From NCBI GenBank assembly GCA_041477655.1, contig JBGOUP010000002.1, positions 1-38,605 on the forward strand: DNA of 38,605 bases. The letters run 5' to 3'. Position numbers and translations under genes: made by a program. Each line of letters begins with the position of its first letter. The first letter of the stretch is position 1. The stretch is from JBGOUP01 sp041477655 (GTDB lineage: Bacteria; Patescibacteriota; UBA1384; 2-12-FULL-50-11). Under the pieces are notes generated by a model. That model was not told the DNA's origin, searched no databases, and saw only the letters and a list, made by a program, of their open reading frames with translations. Shown piece by piece: positions 1 through 8,007 of the stretch.

Positions 1-114
1 AACAAGGTGATACTGATGTTGGTAGACGCAATGGGACAGATTCTGGGTTCTCATGAGCAAAACGTACCACCTCTGACGAGGTGGTACGAGTGGTACGATT
101 CATCCACGGACTAA
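1..114 (+). CDS. possible 3' end of a truncated gene
   Basis: Frame 1 is open from the window edge to a TAA at 112-114 and would encode the last 37 residues of a protein (…VILMLVDAMGQILGSHEQN…). The final third runs through two hairpin repeats, so if the frame is real its end has been overwritten by them. No family is recognisable from this piece, and it could be chance. Confidence 0.25.
   Translation, partial: NKVILMLVDAMGQILGSHEQNVPPLTRWYEWYDSSTD
64..87. repeat. REP-like hairpin 1
   Basis: Perfect 10-bp inverted repeat GTACCACCTC / GAGGTGGTAC around the loop TGAC. Together with the hairpin at 104-123 it forms a doublet. Read on the minus strand it is followed by TTTTG and could also end queD transcription. 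Confidence 0.7.
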
Positions 115-123
115 CGTCCGTGG
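104..123. repeat. REP-like hairpin 2
   Basis: Perfect 8-bp inverted repeat CCACGGAC / GTCCGTGG around TAAC, with flanks TCAT on the left and TTCTCTC on the right. The hairpin at 19164-19183 has nearly the same flanks (TCAT…GTGGTATCCTC), so the two belong to one repeat family. A third small hairpin (TTCTCT-CTA-AGAGAA, 124-138) abuts it. Confidence 0.7.
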
Positions 124-165
124 TTCTCTCTAAGAGAAAAGATTCCATCGCGAGATAGCCTTAGT

Positions 166-615
166 TTACTCAAATGAACACCTCCAGATGGCAGAATTGG
201 TTGGAGTTTCCCAGAGAATACACTTGACTAGTTTCACCCAAGGAAACTGTATTATCAGACTGTCACGGAGTAATCCAGCTAACCAACCTACCAATTCTTC
301 AGCCGTTGGCACGAACGTCGTCGCCACTAACTTAAGAGACGGATCGGCCTGACACAACACTGACAGTAATGGATCTTGATCGTTAAAGACACAGGCATGA
401 TCCAGTCTTTCTACCACCTCATTGGTTGCCCACGACTTCAATTGGCTAAAGTCCACCAGCATTCCTTCTTCGGCATTGCCAGCGCTTTTATTGACTGTTC
501 CGGCCAAGATTACCTCTAACCGATAGCGGTGGCCATGTATGTTGCGACACTTTGTTTTATGATTAGGCAATCGGTGGGCCATATCCCATTCGATCGTTAT
601 ACTTAGCTCAATCAC
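166..615 (-). CDS. queD: 6-carboxy-tetrahydropterin synthase, QueD/PTPS family
   Basis: Zinc enzyme of the PTPS family; QueD converts dihydroneopterin triphosphate to 6-carboxytetrahydropterin in queuosine (7-deazaguanine) synthesis. The 149-residue product shows the ligands His14 (AHRLP) and His27/His29 (HGH), Cys23 just before them (KCRNIHGH), the RLDHACVFND segment and a late KCILWETP glutamate, all in family order. I place the start at the GTG at 615 because AGGAGG lies five bases upstream, and this GTG overlaps the methyltransferase stop as GTGA, so the two are translationally coupled. A longer reading from 672 would add 19 unrelated residues. No other queuosine gene lies in the window, so the exact pterin product is inferred. 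Confidence 0.88.
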   Translation of the reverse strand: MIELSITIEWDMAHRLPNHKTKCRNIHGHRYRLEVILAGTVNKSAGNAEEGMLVDFSQLKSWATNEVVERLDHACVFNDQDPLLSVLCQADPSLKLVATTFVPTAEELVGWLAGLLRDSLIIQFPWVKLVKCILWETPTNSAIWRCSFE

Positions 616-1370
616 AACTTCCTCCTTACTGTGAAGTATCCAAGTTCGGGATGAAGCAGGTATCCCCGCCAAAAATCTGCGCCGAATTTGTTAAGACCCT
701 CTTGGCTGATGGTCGGCTTGTGCCATTGCACTTTGCCAAAACTCTCAACGAGATTACTAATTGTCTCCAATTTGTAATAGTTGCCCCGTAAAGAACAGAT
801 CAGCTGGCCATTTACCTGATAAAGTTTATTGGTTATTTTCGCTCCGTCTTCAGCCGATCCGTGAAGAATTTTTCGGGCTCCATAGATCGTTAGATCTTTG
901 TTTTCCGGCAGATCAACCACACCAATTAAGTAACCACCTGGTCTAAGCCAGTTGAGGTATGTATCAAGCCACGCTTGTAGCTCGATAACGTTTTCGGCGT
1001 AGTTGAGGACAAAGGGCACGATTACTAGATCAACTTTCGTGGCCGAAGGGTTTCGGCGGTTTGGGCTAAGTTTTTTCTGCCAGTAATACGAGACGTGCTG
1101 CTGGTATCTTGCTGGGCAAGTGGCACGCGCCTCTTTGATTACTGGTAGTGACGTGTCTAGTCCAATGACTCTATTAAAACCAAGTTTAGCCAACGCTAGG
1201 GTGAAGAACCCCGTGCCACAGCCGACGTCAATTATCTCTGACTGATCAATCGGACGGCAGAGCGATTGTTTGGCTAGCCCAAGAACTGTTGGGAGAATTG
1301 AGTAGAGCTTGTCGGGTTTTTGATTAGTTAGTTTATAGATGTTAATGAGCTCGTGATCCCAGATGTTCAT
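612..1370 (-). CDS. class I SAM-dependent methyltransferase
   Basis: 252-residue protein with a Rossmann-type SAM-binding motif I (IIDVGCGTGFF, about residue 46), the acidic end of strand 2 (VIGLDTS) and a motif-IV-like segment (KVDLVIVPFVLNYA). The substrate cannot be told; the layout resembles small-molecule methyltransferases of the UbiE/Methyltransf_11 type. It is the first gene of a two-gene transcript with queD (4-nt overlap) behind a consensus promoter at 1403-1431. Starting at ATG 1370 leaves a GAGG five bases before the start. A pterin- or tRNA-linked role is suggested only by its partner. Confidence 0.75.
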   Translation of the reverse strand: MNIWDHELINIYKLTNQKPDKLYSILPTVLGLAKQSLCRPIDQSEIIDVGCGTGFFTLALAKLGFNRVIGLDTSLPVIKEARATCPARYQQHVSYYWQKKLSPNRRNPSATKVDLVIVPFVLNYAENVIELQAWLDTYLNWLRPGGYLIGVVDLPENKDLTIYGARKILHGSAEDGAKITNKLYQVNGQLICSLRGNYYKLETISNLVESFGKVQWHKPTISQEGLNKFGADFWRGYLLHPELGYFTVRRKL

Positions 1371-1402
1371 ATGTGCCTCTGCATTCTGATTACGCGATAA
1401 GA

Positions 1403-1431
1403 ATTATAGGATGTAATTGTTGATTTGTCAA
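1403..1431 (-). promoter_or_regulatory. consensus sigma70-type promoter for methyltransferase-queD
   Basis: Minus strand TTGACA (1431-1426), 17-nt spacer, TATAAT (1408-1403): a full match to consensus. The direct repeat AATTATAGG (1402-1410 and 1433-1441) and an imperfect palindrome TTGA-N4-TCAA in the spacer region bracket it, a plausible operator for the divergent TrmB-like regulator. Confidence 0.75.
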
Positions 1432-1448
1432 TAATTATAGGCAATATA

Positions 1449-1477
1449 TTTACTTGTGTTAAATATTATTTTACACT
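1449..1477 (+). promoter_or_regulatory. promoter of the TrmB-like gene
   Basis: TTTACT (1449-1454), 17-nt spacer, TACACT (1472-1477). The -10 box ends nine bases before ATG 1487, so the transcript would start within a few bases of the start codon. No Shine-Dalgarno site is present. Confidence 0.5.
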
Positions 1478-1486
1478 TTTATAGAT

Positions 1487-2230
1487 ATGCAGTATTCAGT
1501 GTTACTTCAAAAGATTGGGCTTAGCGAAAGTGAAGCCAACATATATTTGACCAGCTTGAGGGTTGGACCGGCATCGGCAATCCAGTTAGCTAAGAAAATC
1601 GGAATGAGCCGCCAAATTGTTTACTTTCTGACAGATAGGCTTATTGGCGAGGGGTTTATCAAAGAAGTTAGAGTTGGCACCAAGCGGTTATTCCAGGCAG
1701 TTGGCCCGGAAATACTACTTGATCGAGCTTCCGAAATAAATCAGAACATTGCTAAAGCCGTACCGATACTCAAAACCCGCGAGGCAGTGGCCGGGTCAAT
1801 TCCCTCAATTTCCGTCTATGAAAATCCAATTGCTATGCGGGAATGGTACCGAGGATTCATGTCTGTCGCCAAAAAAGATGAAGAGCTACTTGTTTGGGCG
1901 ACAAACAAGACTTGGTATTCAGTTGACCCAGAATTTTTGCAAAGTTTTGTAGAATTTAAACTCAAGGTTGGTACCAAAGATCGCATTATCGCCCCCGATA
2001 CCTCTACGTCTCGAAAGTTTGTTGTTAGCCATCCACAGCCAAACGCCCAATTTCGTTTCAGTAAGAACTGGTGGGAAACGGATACGGAAAAATGGATCTG
2101 GCGTGATTCAGTATCGTTTCTGACAATTAGGGAAAACGCAACTAATCTCATCGTTTTAAGATCTAGCCAACTTGCCGAATTAGAGCGCTTTGCCTTTAAC
2201 CAAGTGTGGGACGGTCTTCACAAGAATTAG
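1487..2230 (+). CDS. TrmB-family transcriptional regulator
   Basis: 247 residues. The N-terminal ~75 residues form a winged helix of the TrmB type (GLSESEANIYLTSL, then SAIQLAKKIGMSRQIVY as recognition helix). This is followed by a helical linker (~78-100) and a C-terminal domain of the kind found in TrmB/phospholipase-D-like regulators (ISVYENPIAMREWYRGF…). It lies divergent to the methyltransferase-queD pair with 116 bp between the start codons, so control of that pair and of itself is likely. Its effector is unknown. The start ATG has no Shine-Dalgarno site; the promoter position suggests a nearly leaderless mRNA. Confidence 0.82.
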   Translation: MQYSVLLQKIGLSESEANIYLTSLRVGPASAIQLAKKIGMSRQIVYFLTDRLIGEGFIKEVRVGTKRLFQAVGPEILLDRASEINQNIAKAVPILKTREAVAGSIPSISVYENPIAMREWYRGFMSVAKKDEELLVWATNKTWYSVDPEFLQSFVEFKLKVGTKDRIIAPDTSTSRKFVVSHPQPNAQFRFSKNWWETDTEKWIWRDSVSFLTIRENATNLIVLRSSQLAELERFAFNQVWDGLHKN

Positions 2231-2250
2231 GCTCTAATCTCTTATGCCTG

Positions 2251-2410
2251 TGCCTTAGCGTGCTAGGGGGTGGGAGTGCAAGGATGAGAAGCGAATACTT
2301 GGAGCTTCGAACGGAAGCCGCAAAAAATGCCAAAATATTTCTGGGGCATTTTATTGCGGCGAGCGGGGGCGGGCTTCAAGACTCCGATCCCCATACCCTC
2401 TGCAAAAAGT
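2251..2410 (+). repeat. structured intergenic element A (AGCGTGCTAGG-box family)
   Basis: Begins with the family box TGCCTTAGCGTGCTAGG (2251-2267) 20 nt after the regulator's stop, then GGGGGTGGGAGTGCA. An internal long hairpin spans 2317-2360 (GCCGC…GCGGC outside, AAATGCC…GGCATTT inside). It ends with TCCCCATACCCTCTGCA plus an A tract at 2388-2409. No protein-like reading frame is shared with the other copies. Copies B, C and D are at 35078, 10729 and 11631. See findings for the covariation. Confidence 0.75.
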
Positions 2411-2436
2411 TTTTTAATTAAAAAAATAAATATAAT

Positions 2437-2940
2437 TTATTTATCAATCCCCTGCCTTTGAACTCGGACGATTTCTTGCTGAACAGAGTAAGGATCGGGA
2501 ACGTCTTTGAGCTCAACTCGGGTGGTGTTGGAAGCAGTTTGCAAACGAACGGTGCCAAAGTTGAGCATAGTTTTGATCGGTCCGGAAATTTCGGTGGAGA
2601 TCTCTTGAATTCGGTCAACTTCGGCTTCAGAGATAGAGCGGCTAAACAAACCAAGTTGATCTACTTTAACCACCCGTTGGTCGGTAATAATATAAACCCC
2701 GTTTCGCCAGAGAAACCATTTGTAAAATGTATAAAATCCGCCGATAACTAGAATCAAGCCAATGGTCAACGAGGTGGCAAAAGAAGCGCCAAAATGACTC
2801 ATAACCAGGGCCAGAATCACTAGAAGAACCAGCCAAAGAAAGACCACTGGGGAAAAAGTCCAAGTGTGGCGATTTAAGACCAGCAAAACCGCCTCGTTAT
2901 GACGCTGGCCATGAAAAGTGTAATTATTGTTTCTGGCCAT
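2437..2940 (-). CDS. bacterial PH-domain membrane protein
   Basis: 167 residues with two membrane segments (about 30-50 and 55-75), followed by a bacterial PH (DUF304/bPH_2-type) domain: YIITDQRVVKVDQLGLFSR, then the EVDRIQEIS strand, GTVRLQTAS and a C-terminal VQQEIVR helix. Such proteins are membrane-anchored and their role is unclear. It is the last gene of a four-gene minus-strand operon. Its start overlaps the end of the wecA-like gene by 17 nt and has AAGGAT upstream of the ATG. The 3' side is AT-rich with no GC hairpin. Confidence 0.75.
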   Translation of the reverse strand: MARNNNYTFHGQRHNEAVLLVLNRHTWTFSPVVFLWLVLLVILALVMSHFGASFATSLTIGLILVIGGFYTFYKWFLWRNGVYIITDQRVVKVDQLGLFSRSISEAEVDRIQEISTEISGPIKTMLNFGTVRLQTASNTTRVELKDVPDPYSVQQEIVRVQRQGIDK

Positions 2941-3982
2941 GGGGATCCTTTTTTCCTCCTATTGAGTAGAGTAACACTAGCAATGCCATCAGCGCCACGG
3001 CCAAGACTATCGCCCAAAATTTGCCAATCGTTCTAGTATTAAGGGCAATCAAACCAAAAAGTAAGCTGACAGTATAGAGAAGGGCGACAATCTGCCACTC
3101 TTTCATACCTAGTGCCAGAAAACGGTGGTGAAGATGACGTCGATCGGCCTTGAATGGTGACTGTCCGCTAGCTAGGCGGGAGACAAAGACAACCAAGGCG
3201 TCCAGAAATGGAATGGCCAAAACCAAAAAGGCGGTAGCAATTTTACCTCCAGAAATTATGGCCAGAATGCCAATAATAAAACCCAAAAACATCGAGCCAG
3301 TGTCGCCCAAAAATGCCTTGGCCCGGCCTAAATTAAACGGTAGAAAGCCGATAGTGGCGCCAAAGGCGGCGGCGGCCAAATAAGCGTTACCGCTCTGTTG
3401 GATGCCCGGCCGAATTGATAAGAAAAAAAGCACAGCCAAACTAATAGCGCCGAGTCCGCTAGCTAATCCGTTAACCCCGTCAACCCAATTAACAGCGTTG
3501 GAGATTATGACCAGCCAAACTACTATCACTAGCCAATCAAAGCCGCCAAGATGAATTACCCCGCCAAAAGGATTAGAGATATTTGGTACATGGATTCCAA
3601 ACCAGACAACCAACAAGCCGGCTAGGATTTGGCTGGCCAGGCGAATAGGTACAGGCAAGCCCCGAAGATCGTCAATAACATTAACTACAGTCAGTACTAT
3701 CAGAGCCAAGGCTAGACCAATTAGATTGCGATCAATGCCAAACAATCCGGGCGAGCTAAAATGAAAAAAATCTGGCAGGGCGATCAGGCCAGCGATTACT
3801 ACCAGGAAAAAACTAATAACGATGGCGATGCCACCGACTCGGGCGACCGGAAAAGTGTGTTGATCACGCTGACGTATCTGGCTAAAAAATATTCGGTAGC
3901 GACGGGCTAGGTTGATTAGCACTAGCACTGACAATGAAGAAGCCAGGGCGCCCATCAAGGCCACCAGCGCGTAAATTGCCAT
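2924..3982 (-). CDS. wecA: undecaprenyl-phosphate sugar-1-phosphate transferase (WecA/TagO family)
   Basis: 352-residue polytopic membrane enzyme that moves a sugar-1-phosphate (in WecA/TagO, GlcNAc-1-P from UDP-GlcNAc) onto undecaprenyl phosphate to start surface-polymer synthesis. Key signatures are in order: Asp104-Asp105 (NVIDDLRG), NAVNWVDGVNG (~162-172), FLGDTGS (~225-230) and the C-terminal DRRHLHHRF (~280-288) that separates WecA-type enzymes from MraY. About ten membrane segments are visible. It starts nine bases after the ndk stop; a TATAAT at 3999-3994 inside the end of ndk may give it its own near-leaderless transcript. The sugar used is inferred. Confidence 0.85.
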   Translation of the reverse strand: MAIYALVALMGALASSLSVLVLINLARRYRIFFSQIRQRDQHTFPVARVGGIAIVISFFLVVIAGLIALPDFFHFSSPGLFGIDRNLIGLALALIVLTVVNVIDDLRGLPVPIRLASQILAGLLVVWFGIHVPNISNPFGGVIHLGGFDWLVIVVWLVIISNAVNWVDGVNGLASGLGAISLAVLFFLSIRPGIQQSGNAYLAAAAFGATIGFLPFNLGRAKAFLGDTGSMFLGFIIGILAIISGGKIATAFLVLAIPFLDALVVFVSRLASGQSPFKADRRHLHHRFLALGMKEWQIVALLYTVSLLFGLIALNTRTIGKFWAIVLAVALMALLVLLYSIGGKKDPHGQKQ

Positions 3983-3990
3983 CGGTACTG

Positions 3991-4485
3991 TTAATTATAC
4001 AGGTGTTTTTCGCCAACAGTACGATAAACGCAGAGTTCATCAGGTTTAAACCAGAGAACTAGCTCACGTTTGGCATCTTCGATTGAGGCAGAGGCATGAA
4101 TAATATTTTTGACGGCGATATTGCGCTCATCGGCATAACCGTAGCTAACATGGGCGAAGTCACCACGAATCGTGCCAGGGGGGGCGGCTTTTGGCTCAGT
4201 TGGTCCAACCATCTTGCGAACCGTTTCAATCGCCTCCACCCCTTCCAAGGCAAAAGCAACAACCGGACCGGAAGTTAAAAAATCTAAAAGCTGATCTTGG
4301 ATTTTCTGGCCATGACGGACCGCTATGTCGCCGTAGTGATCGAGGGCAAATTTTTGATCCGGCTTGAGCATCTTTAGGCCGACGATTTTGAGACCAACGG
4401 TCTCAAAACGGTGAATTATTTGGCCAACCAAACCACGTTCGATAGCGTCGGGCTTAATTAGGACAAGTGTTTTTTCAAGATCCAT
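3991..4485 (-). CDS. ndk: nucleoside diphosphate kinase
   Basis: 164 residues; transfers phosphate between nucleoside tri- and diphosphates through a phosphohistidine. It starts KTLVLIKPDAIERGLVG, has Lys11, the GTIRGDF segment and the catalytic His130 in NIIHASAS (usual form NxIHGSD). It is about 20 residues longer than typical enzymes because of a short insert between GDF and NIIH (HVSYGYADERN) and a longer C-terminus. Its first 11 nt overlap the end of the M16 peptidase gene. Confidence 0.95.
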   Translation of the reverse strand: MDLEKTLVLIKPDAIERGLVGQIIHRFETVGLKIVGLKMLKPDQKFALDHYGDIAVRHGQKIQDQLLDFLTSGPVVAFALEGVEAIETVRKMVGPTEPKAAPPGTIRGDFAHVSYGYADERNIAVKNIIHASASIEDAKRELVLWFKPDELCVYRTVGEKHLYN

Positions 4486-5761
4486 TGTTTCCTAAAAAGT
4501 CCTCAAACATTTTTTCTGAATCAAACGGCCCGATAACTGCCAAAGCCAGCCGATCTTTGTTAAAAATTTTCTGGGCAAGGAGTTGGACATCCTGGGCGCT
4601 GACTTGGTTAACCAGCTCTTTGGCCTTGGCAAAATCTTCTTTGAGGCCAAGTAACATGCCAGTTCCGTACCAAGTGGCCATCTTAATTGGATCATCGGCA
4701 TTTAGATCGAGCGATCCGGTGATAATGTTTTTAGCCTTGGTTAGCTCCACTTCACTAACTACTTCCCCTTTAAGTTTCTTTAGCTCCAGATCGACGGCAA
4801 TGAGTGCCTTTTCTACCTTCTGGGTGTTGACGCCACCATAAATTGCTAAGGCGCCGGTGTCTTCAAAAGATTGAGTCGAAGAAGCGATGGCATAGGCCAA
4901 GCCTTGTTTCTCCCGAATATTCAAAAACAATCGCGAGCTCATACCCGAGCCAAGAATAGTGTTAAGGACGTCACCGATATACTGCTCCTGCCTGTTTAGG
5001 GCCAAAGTTGGCTCGGCTAATCCCAACATAAAGTGAGTCTGATCAGTGTCCTTTTGGTGAACTTTTAGGGCTTTTTTACTTGGATTGTCAAATCTTTTGG
5101 GCAAGGTAACTGTTGAAGCTTGAAGGTGCCGAGTCTTGACCTCAACTTCACCTAAAATATCTCTACCAGTAATTTTGCCGACGGCTACAAAAGTGGCTTG
5201 GCTAGGTAAATAGTGGGTTTGGCGATACTCTTCAAACTGGCCAATTTTCATATTGGTAATAGAATCTTGCGTACCAATAATTAACTGGCCTAAGGGGTTG
5301 CCGGCAAAAAGAATCTGACCGAGTAAGTCGTCAACGTAACGAGCCGGATTGTCTTGAATCCGACGGATTTCTTCAATGATTACTCCTCGCTCTCGGTCCA
5401 AATCTTCTGGACGTAGCAAGGCCTCAAAAGCCAGCTCGGTGGCAAACTCGATGCCTTGGCGCCAGTGACGCTCCGGAACCGTGTTGTAGTAAGCGGTATG
5501 GTCATTACTTGTCCAAGCGTTAAACATTCCGCCCAAACCTTCAACTGCTTCGGCAACGGCTTTGGTGTCGGGATACTTTTTAGTGCCTTTGAAAACCATA
5601 TGCTCCAAGAAATGGGCGATACCCGAGTTGGAGGCAGTCTCATAGCGCGAGCCGCTTCGAATTACCAAAAAATTGGTGACAGAGTGAAATTCCGGCAAAT
5701 CTATGGTAACGACGTTTAAACCATTGGCACTTACTTGTCTGTCAATATTTGGATTTGCCAT
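4475..5761 (-). CDS. M16-family zinc peptidase
   Basis: 428 residues of the pitrilysin/insulinase clan, close to mitochondrial processing peptidase beta and bacterial PqqL/YmxG-type enzymes. The inverted zinc motif is HFLEH (His50, Glu53, His54), with the third ligand in VIIEEIRR (~130). The C-terminal half has the second M16 domain with GLAYAIASS and the Arg/Tyr-type segment. I choose ATG 5761 rather than TTG 5809 because a promoter (TTGTCA-17-TATACT) ends nine bases before it. No signal peptide is seen, so it is probably cytoplasmic. First gene of the operon with ndk, wecA and the PH protein. Confidence 0.88.
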   Translation of the reverse strand: MANPNIDRQVSANGLNVVTIDLPEFHSVTNFLVIRSGSRYETASNSGIAHFLEHMVFKGTKKYPDTKAVAEAVEGLGGMFNAWTSNDHTAYYNTVPERHWRQGIEFATELAFEALLRPEDLDRERGVIIEEIRRIQDNPARYVDDLLGQILFAGNPLGQLIIGTQDSITNMKIGQFEEYRQTHYLPSQATFVAVGKITGRDILGEVEVKTRHLQASTVTLPKRFDNPSKKALKVHQKDTDQTHFMLGLAEPTLALNRQEQYIGDVLNTILGSGMSSRLFLNIREKQGLAYAIASSTQSFEDTGALAIYGGVNTQKVEKALIAVDLELKKLKGEVVSEVELTKAKNIITGSLDLNADDPIKMATWYGTGMLLGLKEDFAKAKELVNQVSAQDVQLLAQKIFNKDRLALAVIGPFDSEKMFEDFLGNNGS

Positions 5762-5770
5762 TGTTCGGTC

Positions 5771-5799
5771 AGTATATCGTTGCCGGGCCAGGCTGACAA
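5771..5799 (-). promoter_or_regulatory. promoter of the M16-ndk-wecA operon
   Basis: Minus strand TTGTCA (5799-5794), 17-nt spacer, TATACT (5776-5771). Exactly nine bases separate the -10 box from ATG 5761, implying a leaderless or nearly leaderless mRNA. Confidence 0.65.
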
Positions 5800-5855
5800 C
5801 AGGTCTCAAAGATCATTGGTGACTAGGCAATATTATTGGCAAAATTTTTGTCACA

Positions 5856-5884
5856 TTGACAGTCCCAAGCACCCTCGTTAGTCT
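5856..5884 (+). promoter_or_regulatory. possible promoter of the Phd-like gene
   Basis: TTGACA (5856-5861), 17 nt, TAGTCT (5879-5884). The -35 is perfect and the -10 poor. It would leave a leader of about 30 nt. Confidence 0.35.
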
Positions 5885-5921
5885 GGTTAATGATGAGCCA
5901 AATAGTCGCCCAGAAAGAATC

Positions 5922-6779
5922 ATGGCAGAAATAACCGTACCGATCGACAAAATTGTGCCGCTTACGGACGCCCGTGATAACTTCAGTCGGATCGTCACCG
6001 ACATCGAAAGCATGCCTGAAGGGCTGTACGTTCTAACTAAGGGTGGCAAGCCTTCGATTGCCCTGATTAGCATCCGTTACCTCGAGCAACTGATGGGCAA
6101 TCAGCCAGTTGCAACCAAGCCCATCCCGCCACGGGCAATTGACCGGCCCAAACCTCAAGCAACTTCACCGGTTTCACCACTCAACCAGAGTGCCCCGATC
6201 AACCTTTCGGCCGATACCCAACCGCCCAACCCGCCAATCGATCCAACCTGGACCGGGGACAGAAAAACCGACCAGTCGGACAGATCCGCCAGCCAGCCAG
6301 CCAAAAAACCGATCAACCCCTGGCCGATCATCCCACCGTCGAGAATTGCTCCTACGCCTGCAACAATACCAACGGTAAATTCATCGCCGGTGTCTGTTGG
6401 CAGTTCGCCAGCCACACCGCCAGTAGCAACTGCGCCAATTCAAAACACCCCTCCACCGCCACCTGCACCAGTCGTTTCTGCCCCGGTAATCCCACCACCG
6501 ATTGCTCCTCCCATTAGCGTCGTGCCAACTGTGCCTGCTAGTAGCGTTCTACTTCCACCTCCACCAGCAAATCCAACCGCTATCCCCTTCGACGAGCCAC
6601 CAAAGATCAGCCCCGATCCAGGCGAGCCAATGGCTAGCTCCGCTCCTACCCCGGCGCCCATTAACCCCCAACTTGGCCAACCGATTCCGGTTAATGCCCC
6701 TTCATCGCCAGCAATGGCCAACTCCCCAGCTACTGCCAGCCAAGCGCCCGTTCAAACTCCTCAAGATTTAGATATCTAA
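5922..6779 (+). CDS. Phd/YefM-like domain fused to a long proline-rich tail
   Basis: 285 residues. The first ~60 (VPLTDARDNFSRIVTDIES…GLYVLTKGGKPSIALISIRYLEQL) match the Phd/YefM antitoxin DNA-binding fold. From residue ~65 to the end the protein is low-complexity: Pro, Ala, Thr, Ser and Val with PPPP runs and no hydrophobic core, hence disordered. The start ATG 5922 is where the Phd fold begins, with AGAAAG upstream; an upstream TTG would add 22 unrelated residues. No toxin gene is next to it: downstream genes are convergent PAP2 proteins. It may be a stand-alone regulator or a scaffold. It ends 2 bp from the convergent gene with no terminator hairpin. Confidence 0.75.
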   Translation: MAEITVPIDKIVPLTDARDNFSRIVTDIESMPEGLYVLTKGGKPSIALISIRYLEQLMGNQPVATKPIPPRAIDRPKPQATSPVSPLNQSAPINLSADTQPPNPPIDPTWTGDRKTDQSDRSASQPAKKPINPWPIIPPSRIAPTPATIPTVNSSPVSVGSSPATPPVATAPIQNTPPPPPAPVVSAPVIPPPIAPPISVVPTVPASSVLLPPPPANPTAIPFDEPPKISPDPGEPMASSAPTPAPINPQLGQPIPVNAPSSPAMANSPATASQAPVQTPQDLDI

Positions 6780-6780
6780 T

Positions 6781-7383
6781 CTAGTAGTGAACCGCCCAAG
6801 CCAAGGCGAAAGTTAGACTAGCGCCTATCAATAAACCAGCAATAAGTTGGTTTGGTGTGTGTTGTTTCAGATATAAACGAGACCAAGCCACTGGCAAAAG
6901 GAAAATGTAGAGAAGAGAAAATTCCCAGCCTCGGAAGATTACTATTAAGGTGGCAATAGCGGTAAATGTGGCAACATGCAGACTAATTTTCCAGACGATG
7001 GTAATAATTGTTAGGGAGACTAATAGAGCCACCAGGATCTGACTAAGTAAAATCAAGGTTCGGTTCTGGACATGCCCCTCAAGAAGGAAGCCACCGATTA
7101 AAGCGCCGAGGCTGGCCAATAACAGTGGCACAACCCTGTCCTGGCGTTTAGTAATATCAATATCAACCTTGCGTTCCCGGTACCAGGTAAAAATTGAGTA
7201 CAACAGACCCGGGCCGACAATCAGTGAAGAACCAAGCAAGCCCCAGTTTAGGGCGTCCTGACTGGTTGGAGCATAGCGGTTGGTGATGAAGATCAACCCG
7301 ACGATAACCAACAAAACTGGGTTGGTTATGCTGGAAATGGTTTCAGCCAAGCCGGTGTACTGCCCTTTGACCGTTGGAGTCAT
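6781..7383 (-). CDS. PAP2-superfamily-like membrane protein with a degenerate active site
   Basis: 200 residues, five or six membrane segments. Residual PAP2 signatures are visible: KRQDRVVP (C1-like), ISLHVATFTAI (a worn PSGH motif) and SRLYLKQHTPNQLIAG (C3-like, with Gln where Asp is usual). It probably derives from lipid-phosphate phosphatases but may be inactive. The start overlaps the stop of the upstream PAP2 gene as ATGA, so the two are co-translated. Confidence 0.6.
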   Translation of the reverse strand: MTPTVKGQYTGLAETISSITNPVLLVIVGLIFITNRYAPTSQDALNWGLLGSSLIVGPGLLYSIFTWYRERKVDIDITKRQDRVVPLLLASLGALIGGFLLEGHVQNRTLILLSQILVALLVSLTIITIVWKISLHVATFTAIATLIVIFRGWEFSLLYIFLLPVAWSRLYLKQHTPNQLIAGLLIGASLTFALAWAVHY

Positions 7384-7967
7384 TGGTCGCCCGAGGATTG
7401 TTTAAAAATACGGCCAAGTAACGTTGTTAGCGGCTGATTTAGCCAAAAAACGATTAGAAAGGCTAGCGCCCCCAACAACCAGCCACCGACAATATCGCCG
7501 ATAAAATGAAAACCAATCATCACTCGGGCCAAACTAGCCAAAAATCCGCCAATCAAAAACAGCCAGCCAAGTTTTTTATAGTTAAGGTAGAAGAAGCCAA
7601 AGACGACGGTGCTGATAACAGCGGCGTGATCGGAGGGAAATGATTTGGCCGGTTGTTCGAGTAAAAGCTCTTGAATACCAAAATGAGCAAAGGGACGATC
7701 GCGAAAACCGTAATGGCTGTAAAGATAGCTGCCGATCAACTTATTAAACACAAACCAGGCGACGATGACCATCAGAAAAATCTTGGCCGAAGTTATCTTG
7801 CCGTTAGACTTGCCCCAAAAGAACATCCAGACAAGAGCGACTGGTAAGATATAAATGAAATAGGTGGCGACAAAAGCGACTAGGGAATGGAGGGTCGGAT
7901 GACGATCAGCCAAAGTGAATTGATATAAATTAAAGGATAGTTGGTTGTCCAAATTAATCAGCGACAT
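7380..7967 (-). CDS. PAP2-family phosphatase, undecaprenyl-diphosphatase-like
   Basis: 195-residue membrane phosphatase. The three PAP2 motifs are intact: GFRDRP (~87-92), PSDHAA (~111-116) and R148-N5-H154-N3-D158 (ARVMIGFHFIGDIVGG). Size and motifs fit BcrC-type enzymes that recycle undecaprenyl diphosphate, but other lipid phosphates are possible. The start codon is only 20 bp from that of the divergent recombinase gene, with a TATACT ten bases upstream and no Shine-Dalgarno site. Confidence 0.82.
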   Translation of the reverse strand: MSLINLDNQLSFNLYQFTLADRHPTLHSLVAFVATYFIYILPVALVWMFFWGKSNGKITSAKIFLMVIVAWFVFNKLIGSYLYSHYGFRDRPFAHFGIQELLLEQPAKSFPSDHAAVISTVVFGFFYLNYKKLGWLFLIGGFLASLARVMIGFHFIGDIVGGWLLGALAFLIVFWLNQPLTTLLGRIFKQSSGDQ

Positions 7968-7977
7968 ATCATGGTAA

Positions 7978-8007
7978 AGTATAGCCGATGGAATCAGATC
8001 GAGACAA
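7978..8007 (-). promoter_or_regulatory. promoter of the PAP2 pair, inside the divergent gene
   Basis: Minus strand TTGTCT (8007-8002), 18 nt, TATACT (7983-7978), ten bases before ATG 7967. The -35 box lies within the first codons of the recombinase gene. Confidence 0.45.

Noticed and set aside
2206..2421. Plus-strand frame through element A (LCLSVLGGGSA…), partly matched by a frame through element B.
   Set aside because: The similarity comes from the nucleotide box and G-rich run; the rest differs and elements C and D have stops in that frame. The conserved feature is RNA structure, not protein.
3150..3383. Long antisense frames opposite wecA, the M16 gene, groEL and the adhesin.
   Set aside because: Shadows of strong genes in GC-balanced sequence; no start signals and low-complexity products.
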